Assembly (NCBI GenBank): GCA_937934355.1
Contig: CALGZY010000065.1
Location: 1-22,571 of the forward strand
DNA: 22,571 nucleotides
Reading direction: 5' to 3'
DNA from: an uncultured Collinsella sp.
GTDB lineage: Bacteria; Actinomycetota; Coriobacteriia; Coriobacteriales; Coriobacteriaceae
This document shows, piece by piece, positions 7,685-17,300 of the stretch (positions within the stretch are counted from its first letter, which is position 1; each line of letters opens with the position of its first letter). The translations under genes were made by a program, and so were the position numbers. The notes under the pieces are model-generated. The model saw nothing but the letters and a program-made list of their open reading frames with translations, made no database searches and had not been told where the DNA came from.

Positions 7685-8271
7685 CAAGTGTAGTGCTACC
7701 CAACTGACAGAGATAACAAAAAAGCGATGCAGATGCACGTAGCATTCAGTCGGTTCGGACTCGGTGCCTTCACGCCATCGCAACGCTTTCAGATATAGTT
7801 CTCATTCTCTTACTAAAGGAAACTTTAGTCTACGTTGTCTTGTCGAGACAGAGGTGAAGCGAAGTGTTGTCGCGACGTATCTTATTCCAGGTGGCTCAGT
7901 ATCATCGTGAGAATCACACCAAAGTGTACTTACAATTCTCGTGTCCCACGGACAACATGAGCTGAGCATTGAGGTTCCACCCTTTGCTGCAACTACACGG
8001 GGTTGGACGGCAATGAATATGCCGGGCCGCATGCCACGCGCAGCGGGGGTCCATGCCCCAGTATGTTGCCTACAGCAGCCTCGATGTCCACGCACACATC
8101 ATCTCTGCCTTCGTGTTCAATCCGTTTGCCGGAGAGTGCGAGGGTTACAAGGCCGTAGAATTCGAGCCGAACAAATGAAATGCGGTATCAGCGCATAGGA
8201 TTAAACTGACGATTGCTTTGCACTGAGAATACGCTTGGAAAGCCGCTATGGGTGGCGGCCCGGGTTAAATA
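7685..8271. other. Mostly noncoding or decayed stretch between exporter and peptide operon
   Basis: No intact gene is visible. It holds a small perfect hairpin ACTAAAG-GAAA-CTTTAGT (7812-7829) and an IS110-like N-terminal scrap at 8053-8178. No clear terminator for the exporter gene is seen. Confidence 0.5.
8053..8178 (+). pseudogene. Possible IS110-family transposase N-terminal remnant
   Basis: This 41-codon frame begins MPQYVAYSSLDVHAHIISAF. The pattern YV-x(4)-LDVH followed by an I-S-A-x-V strand is that of the DEDD domain at the start of IS110 transposases, and includes their first acidic residue. The frame stops after 41 codons and no further transposase sequence follows. Short similarity of this kind can arise by chance, so the call is tentative. 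Confidence 0.35.
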
Positions 8272-8272
8272 G

Positions 8273-8318
8273 AGAAGCCCGTCCGATCACTTTCATGTGG
8301 TGAACGGTCGGGCTTCTT
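8273..8318 (-). terminator. Intrinsic terminator of the peptide operon (probably bidirectional)
   Basis: The stem pairs GAAGCCCGTCCG with CGGTCGGGCTTC with one mismatch, and an inner TCAC/GTGA pair extends it. Read on the minus strand it is followed by CTCTATTT; on the plus strand by TTATT. It lies about 65 bp beyond the stop of the 35-aa membrane peptide, where the minus-strand operon should end. Confidence 0.75.
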
Positions 8319-8381
8319 ATTCCACTTGCCAATGCTCGGCTCATATTGGAAGAAAGCTACGCTAATGTTTGCGTGACACTC

Positions 8382-8489
8382 CTATTTTCTCCGAAGAAAG
8401 AGTCGGATAATGAAGAATAGAATTAAAAAAGGTGCCAGATATAACGCAAGTATAAAGGCTAATCCAACGAGACCTTGCAATAATGGCAT
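8382..8489 (-). CDS. 35-aa single-pass membrane peptide at end of the RiPP operon
   Basis: The frame is preceded by an excellent ribosome site (GGGAGGAG) and encodes one continuous hydrophobic helix from about residue 5 to 30, with motif LALYLAPFLILFFIIRLF. It ends in a positive R-L-F-L-R-R-K tail, predicting an N-out/C-in orientation. It lies 78 bp downstream of the second precursor on the same strand and before the operon terminator. No family is recognised. Possible roles are a small immunity or export-helper peptide, or a membrane-active toxin; position and ribosome site argue that it is really translated. Confidence 0.7.
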   Translation of the reverse strand: MPLLQGLVGLAFILALYLAPFLILFFIIRLFLRRK

Positions 8490-8567
8490 AACTCCTCCCA
8501 GACACGAGATTTTGGTATTTGTTCCCATCTTATTCTGAATTGGACCAAATAGTTCCTAGCCACAAAA

Positions 8568-8747
8568 CTACTCGTCAACTGGATCGCACCAATCTGCTGG
8601 CAAAACACAGCTTGATTCTTTATCGACATAGCACCAATCCGCAACAGGGCACTCGGCGATGTCGTAAAAATTGCATATATCAACTCCAAGACAACAAGGC
8701 TCAACGGGAGGATGTTCATTTGAACCAACAGGATGGATATGCTTCAT
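8568..8747 (-). CDS. Cys/Asp-modular RiPP precursor peptide B
   Basis: The peptide is 59 aa, with GAGGAG five bases before the ATG. It shares the start MKHIHP with the neighbouring 67-aa peptide and aligns with it over the core. A short polar leader (1-17) precedes seven Cys (18, 19, 25, 33, 39, 47, 54). From C19 on, the core is three modules of form C-x(3-4)-D-x-C-x(2-3)-D: CLGVDICNFYD, CPVADWCYVD and CVLPADWCDPVD. Four Cys sit in exact CX3D motifs, the pattern at which known PapB-like radical SAM enzymes join Cys sulfur to Asp carbon. It lies 31 bp after peptide A on the minus strand, downstream of the SPASM maturase. Modification is inferred. Confidence 0.85.
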   Translation of the reverse strand: MKHIHPVGSNEHPPVEPCCLGVDICNFYDIAECPVADWCYVDKESSCVLPADWCDPVDE

Positions 8748-8777
8748 AACAGCTCCTCACCTTAATCCAATTAGAGA

Positions 8778-8981
8778 CTACGTTTGATCAATGCCACAGT
8801 GATCTACAACGCAGATGCTGCCGCCATCCATGTCATAGTCGCAGTAATCGTATGCACCACAGCCATCTGCTTTATCATAAACAGTACAGATGTCAGTAAT
8901 GCCCAAGAGGCAGTCAAAAGACATCGGCTTCACGCCTGCCTCGTCGCCACTTCCTGGATTAATCGGATGAATATGCTTCAC
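8778..8981 (-). CDS. Cys/Asp-modular RiPP precursor peptide A
   Basis: The peptide is 67 aa from GTG 8981, chosen because GGGAGG lies five bases upstream and because the product then begins MKHIHP exactly like peptide B; a longer frame to 9029 lacks these. The leader (about 1-22) is polar with Gly/Glu/Asp. The core carries six Cys (24, 32, 41, 47, 57, 62) in three modules: CLLGITDICTVYD, CGAYDYCDYD and CVVDHCGID. Each module is C…D-x-C…D. The core is strongly acidic with almost no basic residues. Its position between maturase and peptide B supports a ribosomally made, radical-SAM-modified peptide. Metal binding through Cys/Asp is another possibility. Confidence 0.85.
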   Translation of the reverse strand: MKHIHPINPGSGDEAGVKPMSFDCLLGITDICTVYDKADGCGAYDYCDYDMDGGSICVVDHCGIDQT

Positions 8982-9039
8982 GACTACCTCCCTTTGAGTG
9001 CAGAAAAACCTCAATATTGTGTATAACAAACCAAGATGT

Positions 9040-9123
9040 CTAGTTCACCATATTTCTAGAATGGTTTCGGCGAACGTAGCAATAAGCTTCGCAGACGGTA
9101 ATCAGAAGAACGAACACCTCCAC
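9040..9123 (-). CDS. Possible 27-aa hydrophobic peptide after the maturase (weak)
   Basis: After the maturase TAA the same frame stays open for 36 codons. It reads V-Q-R-I-A-V-T-I-V-E-V-F-V-L-L-I-T-V-C-E-A-Y-C-Y-V, then a basic end, resembling a membrane helix. The only usual start codon inside is GTG 9123, without a good ribosome site. It may be the former C-terminus of the maturase, a tiny membrane peptide, or chance. Confidence 0.2.
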   Translation of the reverse strand: MEVFVLLITVCEAYCYVRRNHSRNMVN

Positions 9124-9150
9124 AATGGTGACAGCAATGCGCTGAACCGC

Positions 9151-10509
9151 TTATTCCGATACAGTAGCTTCTCGTTGATTTTTCTCCTGCGAAGATGAGT
9201 GGCGGGAAATAAGGTCAAAAGCCATCTCGTAGCACATTTTTCTATATTCACATGATGCAGGGTGTAGACTCTTGGGCAAGTAGCCGTGCTCGTCTGCAGC
9301 CTCCCAGCTACAGCCCCCACCACAGAAAGACCGAGCCCAACAGTCCGTACAGTCAATTCTTTTTTCGACACCCTGACTCCAGTTTTCAATATACCTAGTT
9401 TCGTCAATTCCGGTGACGATGTTGCCCATTTTGAATCGCATCATCCCGACAAACCTGTGACAGGGGTATACGTCCCCTTCGGGAGTCACGGAAATAAAAC
9501 GCCTGCCAGCCCCGCATCCGACAAAGGCGATCCTGTTGCTCATAATCAAATCAACTGCAGTTTTCAATGTTCTAAACAAGGGCTTTTCCCCTTGATCAAT
9601 CTGTTTGAGATATTGATCCGCCAAATCTATTAGGCCCGCCCTGATTTTGTTTAATGAGTGTTCGTCGAGTTTGATATTCTCATCGAATGAGCTCACGGGC
9701 GAGAAGTAAATCCTTCTGAAGCCCATCTCTTTAAACTGAAGATAGTCTTCAACAAGGTTACAGTTATTATTTGTTAAGGTCGCTCTTGCGCCGAAGGGGA
9801 ACGACTCGGAAAAACGACGAACGTTTTTGTCGATATCGGAGAAAGAGCCGCCTCCCGTCTTGTACGGGCGCGATGCATCGTGCTTGCATCCTGTACCATC
9901 GAGACTAATCAGAACAGAAAACCCGTGCTCCTTGAAAGAATTCACAGCAGTGTCATTCAAAAGCGTTCCGTTGGTCGTAATAGAATAGGTAAAGTTTCTA
10001 TTGGGGTATATTCTTTTTGAATAGTCGACCGTTTTCCATATCAGCGGCTCGTTAATCATGGGTTCCCCACCAAAAAAGACGATCGCAAGCGTTTCGTTTT
10101 CCGATGAACTTGCGACGAGGTAGTCGACCGCCTTGAAGGCTATCTCGTCTGTCATCAGCAGAGGAGACGTTCCATAATCTCCTTTACCGGCAAAACAGTA
10201 ACTACAACCAAGGTTGCATGCATGTGAAACGTGGAGTTCGATGGATCTAAGTTTTCGAGGCGTGTCTTTTGTTAAGAAAGTCCGCTCAGACAATCGTTGA
10301 TACTCATCAATGTCGTCTTCAAGTTCTGCTATGGTCGTTTGGTCGTAGCCTTTCGCAGCAAGTGACTTTGTTAGCAACTTCGAGTTGACCGTTCTTCCCG
10401 ATGCTTCAAATATGCGAAGCGCATCTTCTGATGCTTGGTCAACCTGAAAGCAATTGCGAGTGACCTCATCGAAGCAGTAACGACGATCACTTACTGAGAA
10501 AAAATGCAT
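9151..10509 (-). CDS. Radical SAM/SPASM peptide maturase
   Basis: The product is 452 aa from ATG 10509, which has GAGGA five bases upstream; a GTG at 10539 would add ten residues with a poor ribosome site. The first ~80 residues (MHFFSV…) look like the peptide-recognition region of peptide-modifying SPASM enzymes. The radical SAM cluster motif is C98-x3-C102-x2-C105, followed by F-F-G-G-E-P (about 145-150) and an I-T-T-N-G-T strand. The C-terminal SPASM domain supplies Cys at 332, 350, 387, 390, 396, 400, 420 and 426, enough for two auxiliary 4Fe-4S clusters. It resembles enzymes that form thioethers on Cys-rich peptides. It is the first gene of the operon encoding peptides A and B. Cytoplasmic and oxygen-sensitive. 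Confidence 0.95.
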   Translation of the reverse strand: MHFFSVSDRRYCFDEVTRNCFQVDQASEDALRIFEASGRTVNSKLLTKSLAAKGYDQTTIAELEDDIDEYQRLSERTFLTKDTPRKLRSIELHVSHACNLGCSYCFAGKGDYGTSPLLMTDEIAFKAVDYLVASSSENETLAIVFFGGEPMINEPLIWKTVDYSKRIYPNRNFTYSITTNGTLLNDTAVNSFKEHGFSVLISLDGTGCKHDASRPYKTGGGSFSDIDKNVRRFSESFPFGARATLTNNNCNLVEDYLQFKEMGFRRIYFSPVSSFDENIKLDEHSLNKIRAGLIDLADQYLKQIDQGEKPLFRTLKTAVDLIMSNRIAFVGCGAGRRFISVTPEGDVYPCHRFVGMMRFKMGNIVTGIDETRYIENWSQGVEKRIDCTDCWARSFCGGGCSWEAADEHGYLPKSLHPASCEYRKMCYEMAFDLISRHSSSQEKNQREATVSE

Positions 10510-10539
10510 ACGTTCCTCAATTTCATGCTGGACTGGCAC

Positions 10540-11079
10540 TAACCTTGTTTATTGTTGCGCAGCTATAAAAAACCACCAGCGGGGATTCGGTGTGCGGCCC
10601 AATCGGACTCCCAAAAGGTTCTATTTGAGACTGGCAAGCTTTGTGTTGTTGGCACTTCGACAGCGCTCTTTATTCCAACATGGAGCCTCGCAGTTTGAGT
10701 CGACTTGCCTCTGGAAGGTCCGATCTTAACTTGATTTAGGATGAAAACAGATTACAGGCGCGCTCCTCTAGAAAGAAAGGAAACCAATCGCCGCCTTTCA
10801 CCAGGAAAGTTTTTATAGCCCACCTCGAGCAAAATGAAAGATGCGAGAGCGATTGGGGAACAACGCGAATCTCCCCTTTTGGGTGGGAGCGAGCCTTCAG
10901 CCACCGGCGAACGACTCGCCCTGGTCAGAATCTGGAAGTGGTGCCGGGCCGCTTGGGCCTCCCCGGTGACTTCGTGGGGCTTACCTGCCTGACGTCGAGG
11001 AGTACATCCGCAAGATTCGTTCCCTATGCCGTTTGCTCTCACGCCCGCCTTAGTTCCAAGTCGGGCGAGCCGCCGCGCT
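10540..11079. other. Degenerate region between maturase and truncated FHA copy
   Basis: No intact gene is seen. It must hold the promoter of the minus-strand peptide operon, but I find no convincing -35/-10 pair. GTTGCGCAGC (10553-10562), about 45 bp before the maturase ATG, differs by one base from the GTTGCGCAAC palindrome at 981. Around 10970-11045 short protein-like pieces in shifting frames (LPDVEEYIRKIRSLC) suggest gene decay. Confidence 0.45.
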
Positions 11080-11499
11080 CATGCGACCCGTGGCGGCGAC
11101 ACGTCGACGCCGCGCTCGCTGAGCACATCTTCGGTCGCGGGCGAGCACGAGGTCGCGCCGGCGCATCCGCTGGGACTGCTGTGCGTGCAAAACGGCTACG
11201 TGGTGAGCGTCCCGCGCTGGATTCAGCCGAGTGAGGAAGGCGTTGAGATCGGCGCGCTGGCAACGGGGGAGGGCGGCATCACCGACGACGTCTCGGCCCG
11301 CCATGCCCATATCTGGTGCGACGAGTCTGGCGCATGGTTTGTCGAGGACCTGTCGTCCACTAACGGCACCGTGGTGGTAAACGGGGCCACGAGTGTGTGT
11401 ATTCAAGTAGAGTCCGGCCGCTCCGCCCAGCTCAACCCCGGCGACGAGCTCAAACTCGGCGAATCCACCACCTACGCCATCCTGCTCGGCGCCCTCTAG
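11080..11499 (+). pseudogene. Truncated, diverged copy of the FHA-domain gene
   Basis: This copies only the last ~140 codons of the gene at 3825-4763, from the HATxGGxTSTPRSL region to the identical …GAL stop. The FHA motifs (V-E-I-G-A, S-A-R-H-A-H-I-W, L-S-S-T-N-G-T) are intact, with three codons missing before DVSARH. The N-terminal ~170 residues are absent. A frame could start at ATG 11026 and give 157 aa, but there is no ribosome site and its first ~20 residues are unrelated to the family. A free FHA domain could still be made, but a fragment left by recombination is likelier. Confidence 0.75.
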
Positions 11500-11546
11500 C
11501 CGGCAGTTAGGGACGTTCCTTTCCTGCCGGTACTTGGGGACACTCC
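11500..11546 (+). repeat. REP-like hairpin with GGGACRYTCC motifs, copy 2
   Basis: Arms CCGGCAG (11500-11506) and CTGCCGG (11524-11530) enclose a 17-nt loop with TTAGGGACGTTCC, then ACTTGGGGACACTCC. It is the counterpart of 4764-4810, at the same place relative to the FHA stop. Confidence 0.65.
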
Positions 11547-11950
11547 TTGGCGCGTCAGAGCCAGTCGTCCGGGGATGGAGGGACCATTCTGGCCTTTGGC
11601 GGTCACCCGAGGTAAACCTTTACCGCCCGCCTATATTTGTCGAAATTACACTTAACGGCGGGGTACAATAAACCCGCATGCGGATTTCCGTTGCGGGCGC
11701 TTCCCATCGCCGGGGCGTGCCCGGGAGCATCCGGCATGCGGCCTTTGCGGCGCTCGGTCATGTGCAAGACGGGCGGTCGGGTCTGTGGGGCGCATCAGCT
11801 GCCCCTCGCCTCGGCATGTCTTCTCTCCACGCCACATACCTGCTGCTGAGCCTGCCTGCCAGATGATTGGAAGCAACAGCGTAAATCCCATCACGCCAAC
11901 ATCCCGGCGATCGCCGGGGCCTGTATACCTATATGAGAGGAGAGGGGTAT
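11547..11950 (+). promoter_or_regulatory. Leader and promoter region of nifJ
   Basis: After the repeat there are about 330 bp with no gene. A good -10 element TACAAT lies at about 11664-11669, but its -35 is weak. If used, it gives an untranslated leader of about 275 nt with several GC-rich stems, including CCCGC/GCGGG just after the start point and the perfect 16-bp palindrome CCCGGCGATCGCCGGG (11903-11918) 17 bp before the ribosome site. A regulatory leader is possible; no known riboswitch is recognised. Confidence 0.45.
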
Positions 11951-15490
<3,540 letters not shown>

Positions 15491-15500
15491 GTCTCCCACC

Positions 15501-15625
15501 GCAGGATCTGAGGGCTAACCTTCGCGTACGTCCTCGGACATGAAAGAACCCCCGCTGCGCACTACGTGCGGCGGGGGTTCTTTCGTCCTGCGGAGCGTCC
15601 GCAAAGGTCAGCCCTCAGATCCTGC
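15501..15625. repeat. Nested inverted repeat around the nifJ terminator
   Basis: Outer arms of 22 bp (15501-15522, starting GCAGGATCTGAGGG, and 15604-15625) are complementary with one mismatch and enclose the 15542-15584 terminator stem. The phrase TACGTCCTCGGA occurs within the left half (about 15527) and again just after the right arm (about 15634). The whole could fold as one long stem-loop or cruciform. Confidence 0.8.
15542..15584 (+). terminator. Intrinsic terminator after nifJ (bidirectional)
   Basis: Perfect 14-bp arms GAAAGAACCCCCGC (15542-15555) and GCGGGGGTTCTTTC (15571-15584), with an inner CGCAC/GTGCG pair. The A-run before and T-run inside the descending arm allow termination from both sides. 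Confidence 0.9.
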
Positions 15626-16145
15626 TACGACTACGTCCTCGGATTGTGTGGGTGGATGAAGGACGTAGTTGGCCGGGTATTCCGTCCCCTTCGCTGTTTC
15701 GCGGCTTTGCCGCGAAACCTCGCGCCACTTTGGGGATGGATGGGGGACTTGGCTGTTGCCGCCTTTTCGGAGCCCTTCTTTATTCCTTATGCTGGATGAA
15801 AAGCCCCTTGTTTTTGCAGGGGTGCATACTCGACTTATAAGTGCATAGAATCTCGTATAGCGCGAGTAAGATATCGCGCTGTCCGTTTTGTGTTTAGCAG
15901 AGATGTAGTTTGCATAATCCGACATAATCCTCGCTGCATTTAAATAAAGTTGCACGTAAATGGCGTAGATATGTCTGAGCTGGTGTTCTGTACGCTGAGC
16001 GGACAAAAACGACCGTTCACCGTTCCGCTATTTTCAAAATGAATAAAATGAGCGATAAAGAGAATATAAACCTTAATAAACTCGCGTATCGCACGGACGC
16101 GGGTTATTAATGGGTTGTAGGCCTTTTACAGAAAGGATTCCAGCA
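15626..16145. other. Long intergenic region before arcC
   Basis: No gene is seen in 520 bp. It contains a perfect 10-bp hairpin GTTTCGCGGC-TTT-GCCGCGAAAC (15696-15718), a CCCCT/AGGGG stem near 15805-15823, and, from about 15830, a markedly AT-rich tract with several short inverted repeats such as GCGCGA/TCGCGC. The AT-rich part is the likely promoter and control region of arcC; no single promoter pair stands out. Confidence 0.5.
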
Positions 16146-17108
16146 ATGTCTAAGCCTCTTGGCAAGCCCGATCGTATTGTCGTCGCCCTTGGCGGCAACG
16201 CCCTCGGCAACAACCCCGTCGAGCAGATCGAGGCCGTGAGCAACACCGCCCACGCTCTCCTCGGTCTCATCGAGCAGGGCAACGAGATCATCATCACCCA
16301 CGGCAACGGCCCGCAGGTCGGCATGATCCAGAACGCCTTCGCCGCTGCCCACGACGCCATCGGTACCCCCGAGATGCCGCTGCCCGAGTGCGGCGCCATG
16401 TCCCAGGGCTACATTGGTTATCACCTGCAGCAGGGCATCGGCCGCGAGATGCACAAGCGCTATAAGCGTTGGCACGCCGCCACCGTCGTCACCCAGATCG
16501 AGTGCGATCCGGATGATCCCGCGTTCAAGAACCCGACCAAGCCGATCGGCCCCTTCTACACCGAGGAGCAGGCCAAGGAGTTCATGGCCGAGGATCCCTC
16601 CAAGGTCTTCGTCGAGGATTCCGGCCGCGGCTGGCGTCGCGTCGTCGCTTCCCCCGATCCCAAGAAGATCGTCGAGGCTGACTCCATCCTCAACCTGCTC
16701 GACAACGAGTTCATCGTCATCGCCTGCGGTGGCGGCGGCATCCCCGTCGTCCGCGACTACGAGAACAAGGGCTGCTACAAGGGCGTTCCCGCCGTCATCG
16801 ACAAGGACCTGGGCGGCGAGCTGCTGGCCGAGGACTGCGACGCCGACGTTCTGTTCCTGCTGACCGCCGTTGAGCATGTCGCCATCAACTTTGGCAAGCC
16901 CAACCAGGAGGAGCTCGAGGACCTCACCGCCGACGAGGCCGAGCGCCTGGCCGACGAGGGCCAGTTCGGCAAGGGCTCCATGGAGCCCAAGGTCCGCGCT
17001 GCCATCAAGTTCGCCCGTTCCCGCAAGGGCCGCACCTGCATCATCGGCGCTCTGGACAAGGCCGCCGAGACCATGGCCGGCCTCTCCGGTACCCGCATTC
17101 ACGAGTAG
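16146..17108 (+). CDS. arcC: Carbamate kinase
   Basis: The product is 320 aa, normal for the family. It makes ATP from carbamoyl phosphate and ADP, the last step of fermentative arginine/citrulline, agmatine or purine/allantoin breakdown, in the cytoplasm. ATG 16146 has GAAAGGA about 10 bases upstream. Motifs seen are A-L-G-G-N-A-L near the N-terminus, H-G-N-G-P-Q-V-G, A-C-G-G-G-G-I-P-V, V-I-D-K-D-L and the F-G-K-G-S-M-E-P-K-V segment. It stands alone: no arginine deiminase or ornithine carbamoyltransferase gene lies in the window, so the source of carbamoyl phosphate is encoded elsewhere. Strongly biased codons and its own terminator suggest a single, highly expressed gene. Confidence 0.97.
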   Translation: MSKPLGKPDRIVVALGGNALGNNPVEQIEAVSNTAHALLGLIEQGNEIIITHGNGPQVGMIQNAFAAAHDAIGTPEMPLPECGAMSQGYIGYHLQQGIGREMHKRYKRWHAATVVTQIECDPDDPAFKNPTKPIGPFYTEEQAKEFMAEDPSKVFVEDSGRGWRRVVASPDPKKIVEADSILNLLDNEFIVIACGGGGIPVVRDYENKGCYKGVPAVIDKDLGGELLAEDCDADVLFLLTAVEHVAINFGKPNQEELEDLTADEAERLADEGQFGKGSMEPKVRAAIKFARSRKGRTCIIGALDKAAETMAGLSGTRIHE

Positions 17109-17173
17109 TCTCTACTCTGTTGCCTCTCTCGCGGGCGCTAGGCAAAGCGCCCACAAACTAGCCTCTCTTCATG

Positions 17174-17206
17174 AGCCCCGCAGTCCGCTCCGACTGCGGG
17201 GCTTTT
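17174..17206 (+). terminator. Intrinsic terminator after arcC
   Basis: Perfect 12-bp stem AGCCCCGCAGTC/GACTGCGGGGCT with a 6-nt loop, followed by TTT. It lies 66 bp after the arcC stop. Confidence 0.93.
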
Positions 17207-17215
17207 GCTATTCAC

Positions 17216-17300
17216 CTAGTCATTGGGGACGTTCTTAAATGACTAGTCAAACAAGAGCGTCCCCAATGACCACTCATTTAAGTCTGTCCCCAATGACTAG
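17216..17300. repeat. Paired inverted REP-like elements (ATTGGGGAC family)
   Basis: Outer arms CTAGTCATTGGGGAC (17216-17230) and GTCCCCAATGACTAG (17286-17300) are perfect complements. Inside, CTAGTCATT and AATGACTAG (17216-17246) form a hairpin whose loop carries GGGGACGTTCTT, the same plan as the units at 4764 and 11500. A third GTCCCCAATGA occurs near 17260-17270. The right end overlaps the stop codon (17297-17299) of the minus-strand peptidase gene. Confidence 0.8.

Larger units (their letters stand above)
11080..11618 (+). repeat. Long direct repeat, copy 2 (FHA gene tail plus downstream hairpin)
   Basis: Partner of 4335-4881; the same order of FHA coding sequence, stop codon, REP-like hairpin and about 70 bp of further flank. 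Together the copies bound the island of about 6.2 kb. Confidence 0.8.

Noticed and set aside
7727..7798. 23-codon frame after the exporter gene
   Set aside because: No ribosome site and no features; chance frame in noncoding sequence.
8459..8728. 89-codon minus-strand frame overlapping peptide B
   Set aside because: It is another frame of the same DNA. Peptide B has the ribosome site, the shared MKHIHP start and the Cys/Asp modules.
8784..9026. 80-codon plus-strand frame opposite peptide A
   Set aside because: Antisense to a peptide supported by homology to its neighbour; no ribosome site.
16107..17102. 331-codon minus-strand frame over arcC
   Set aside because: Shadow of carbamate kinase; no ribosome site or domain.
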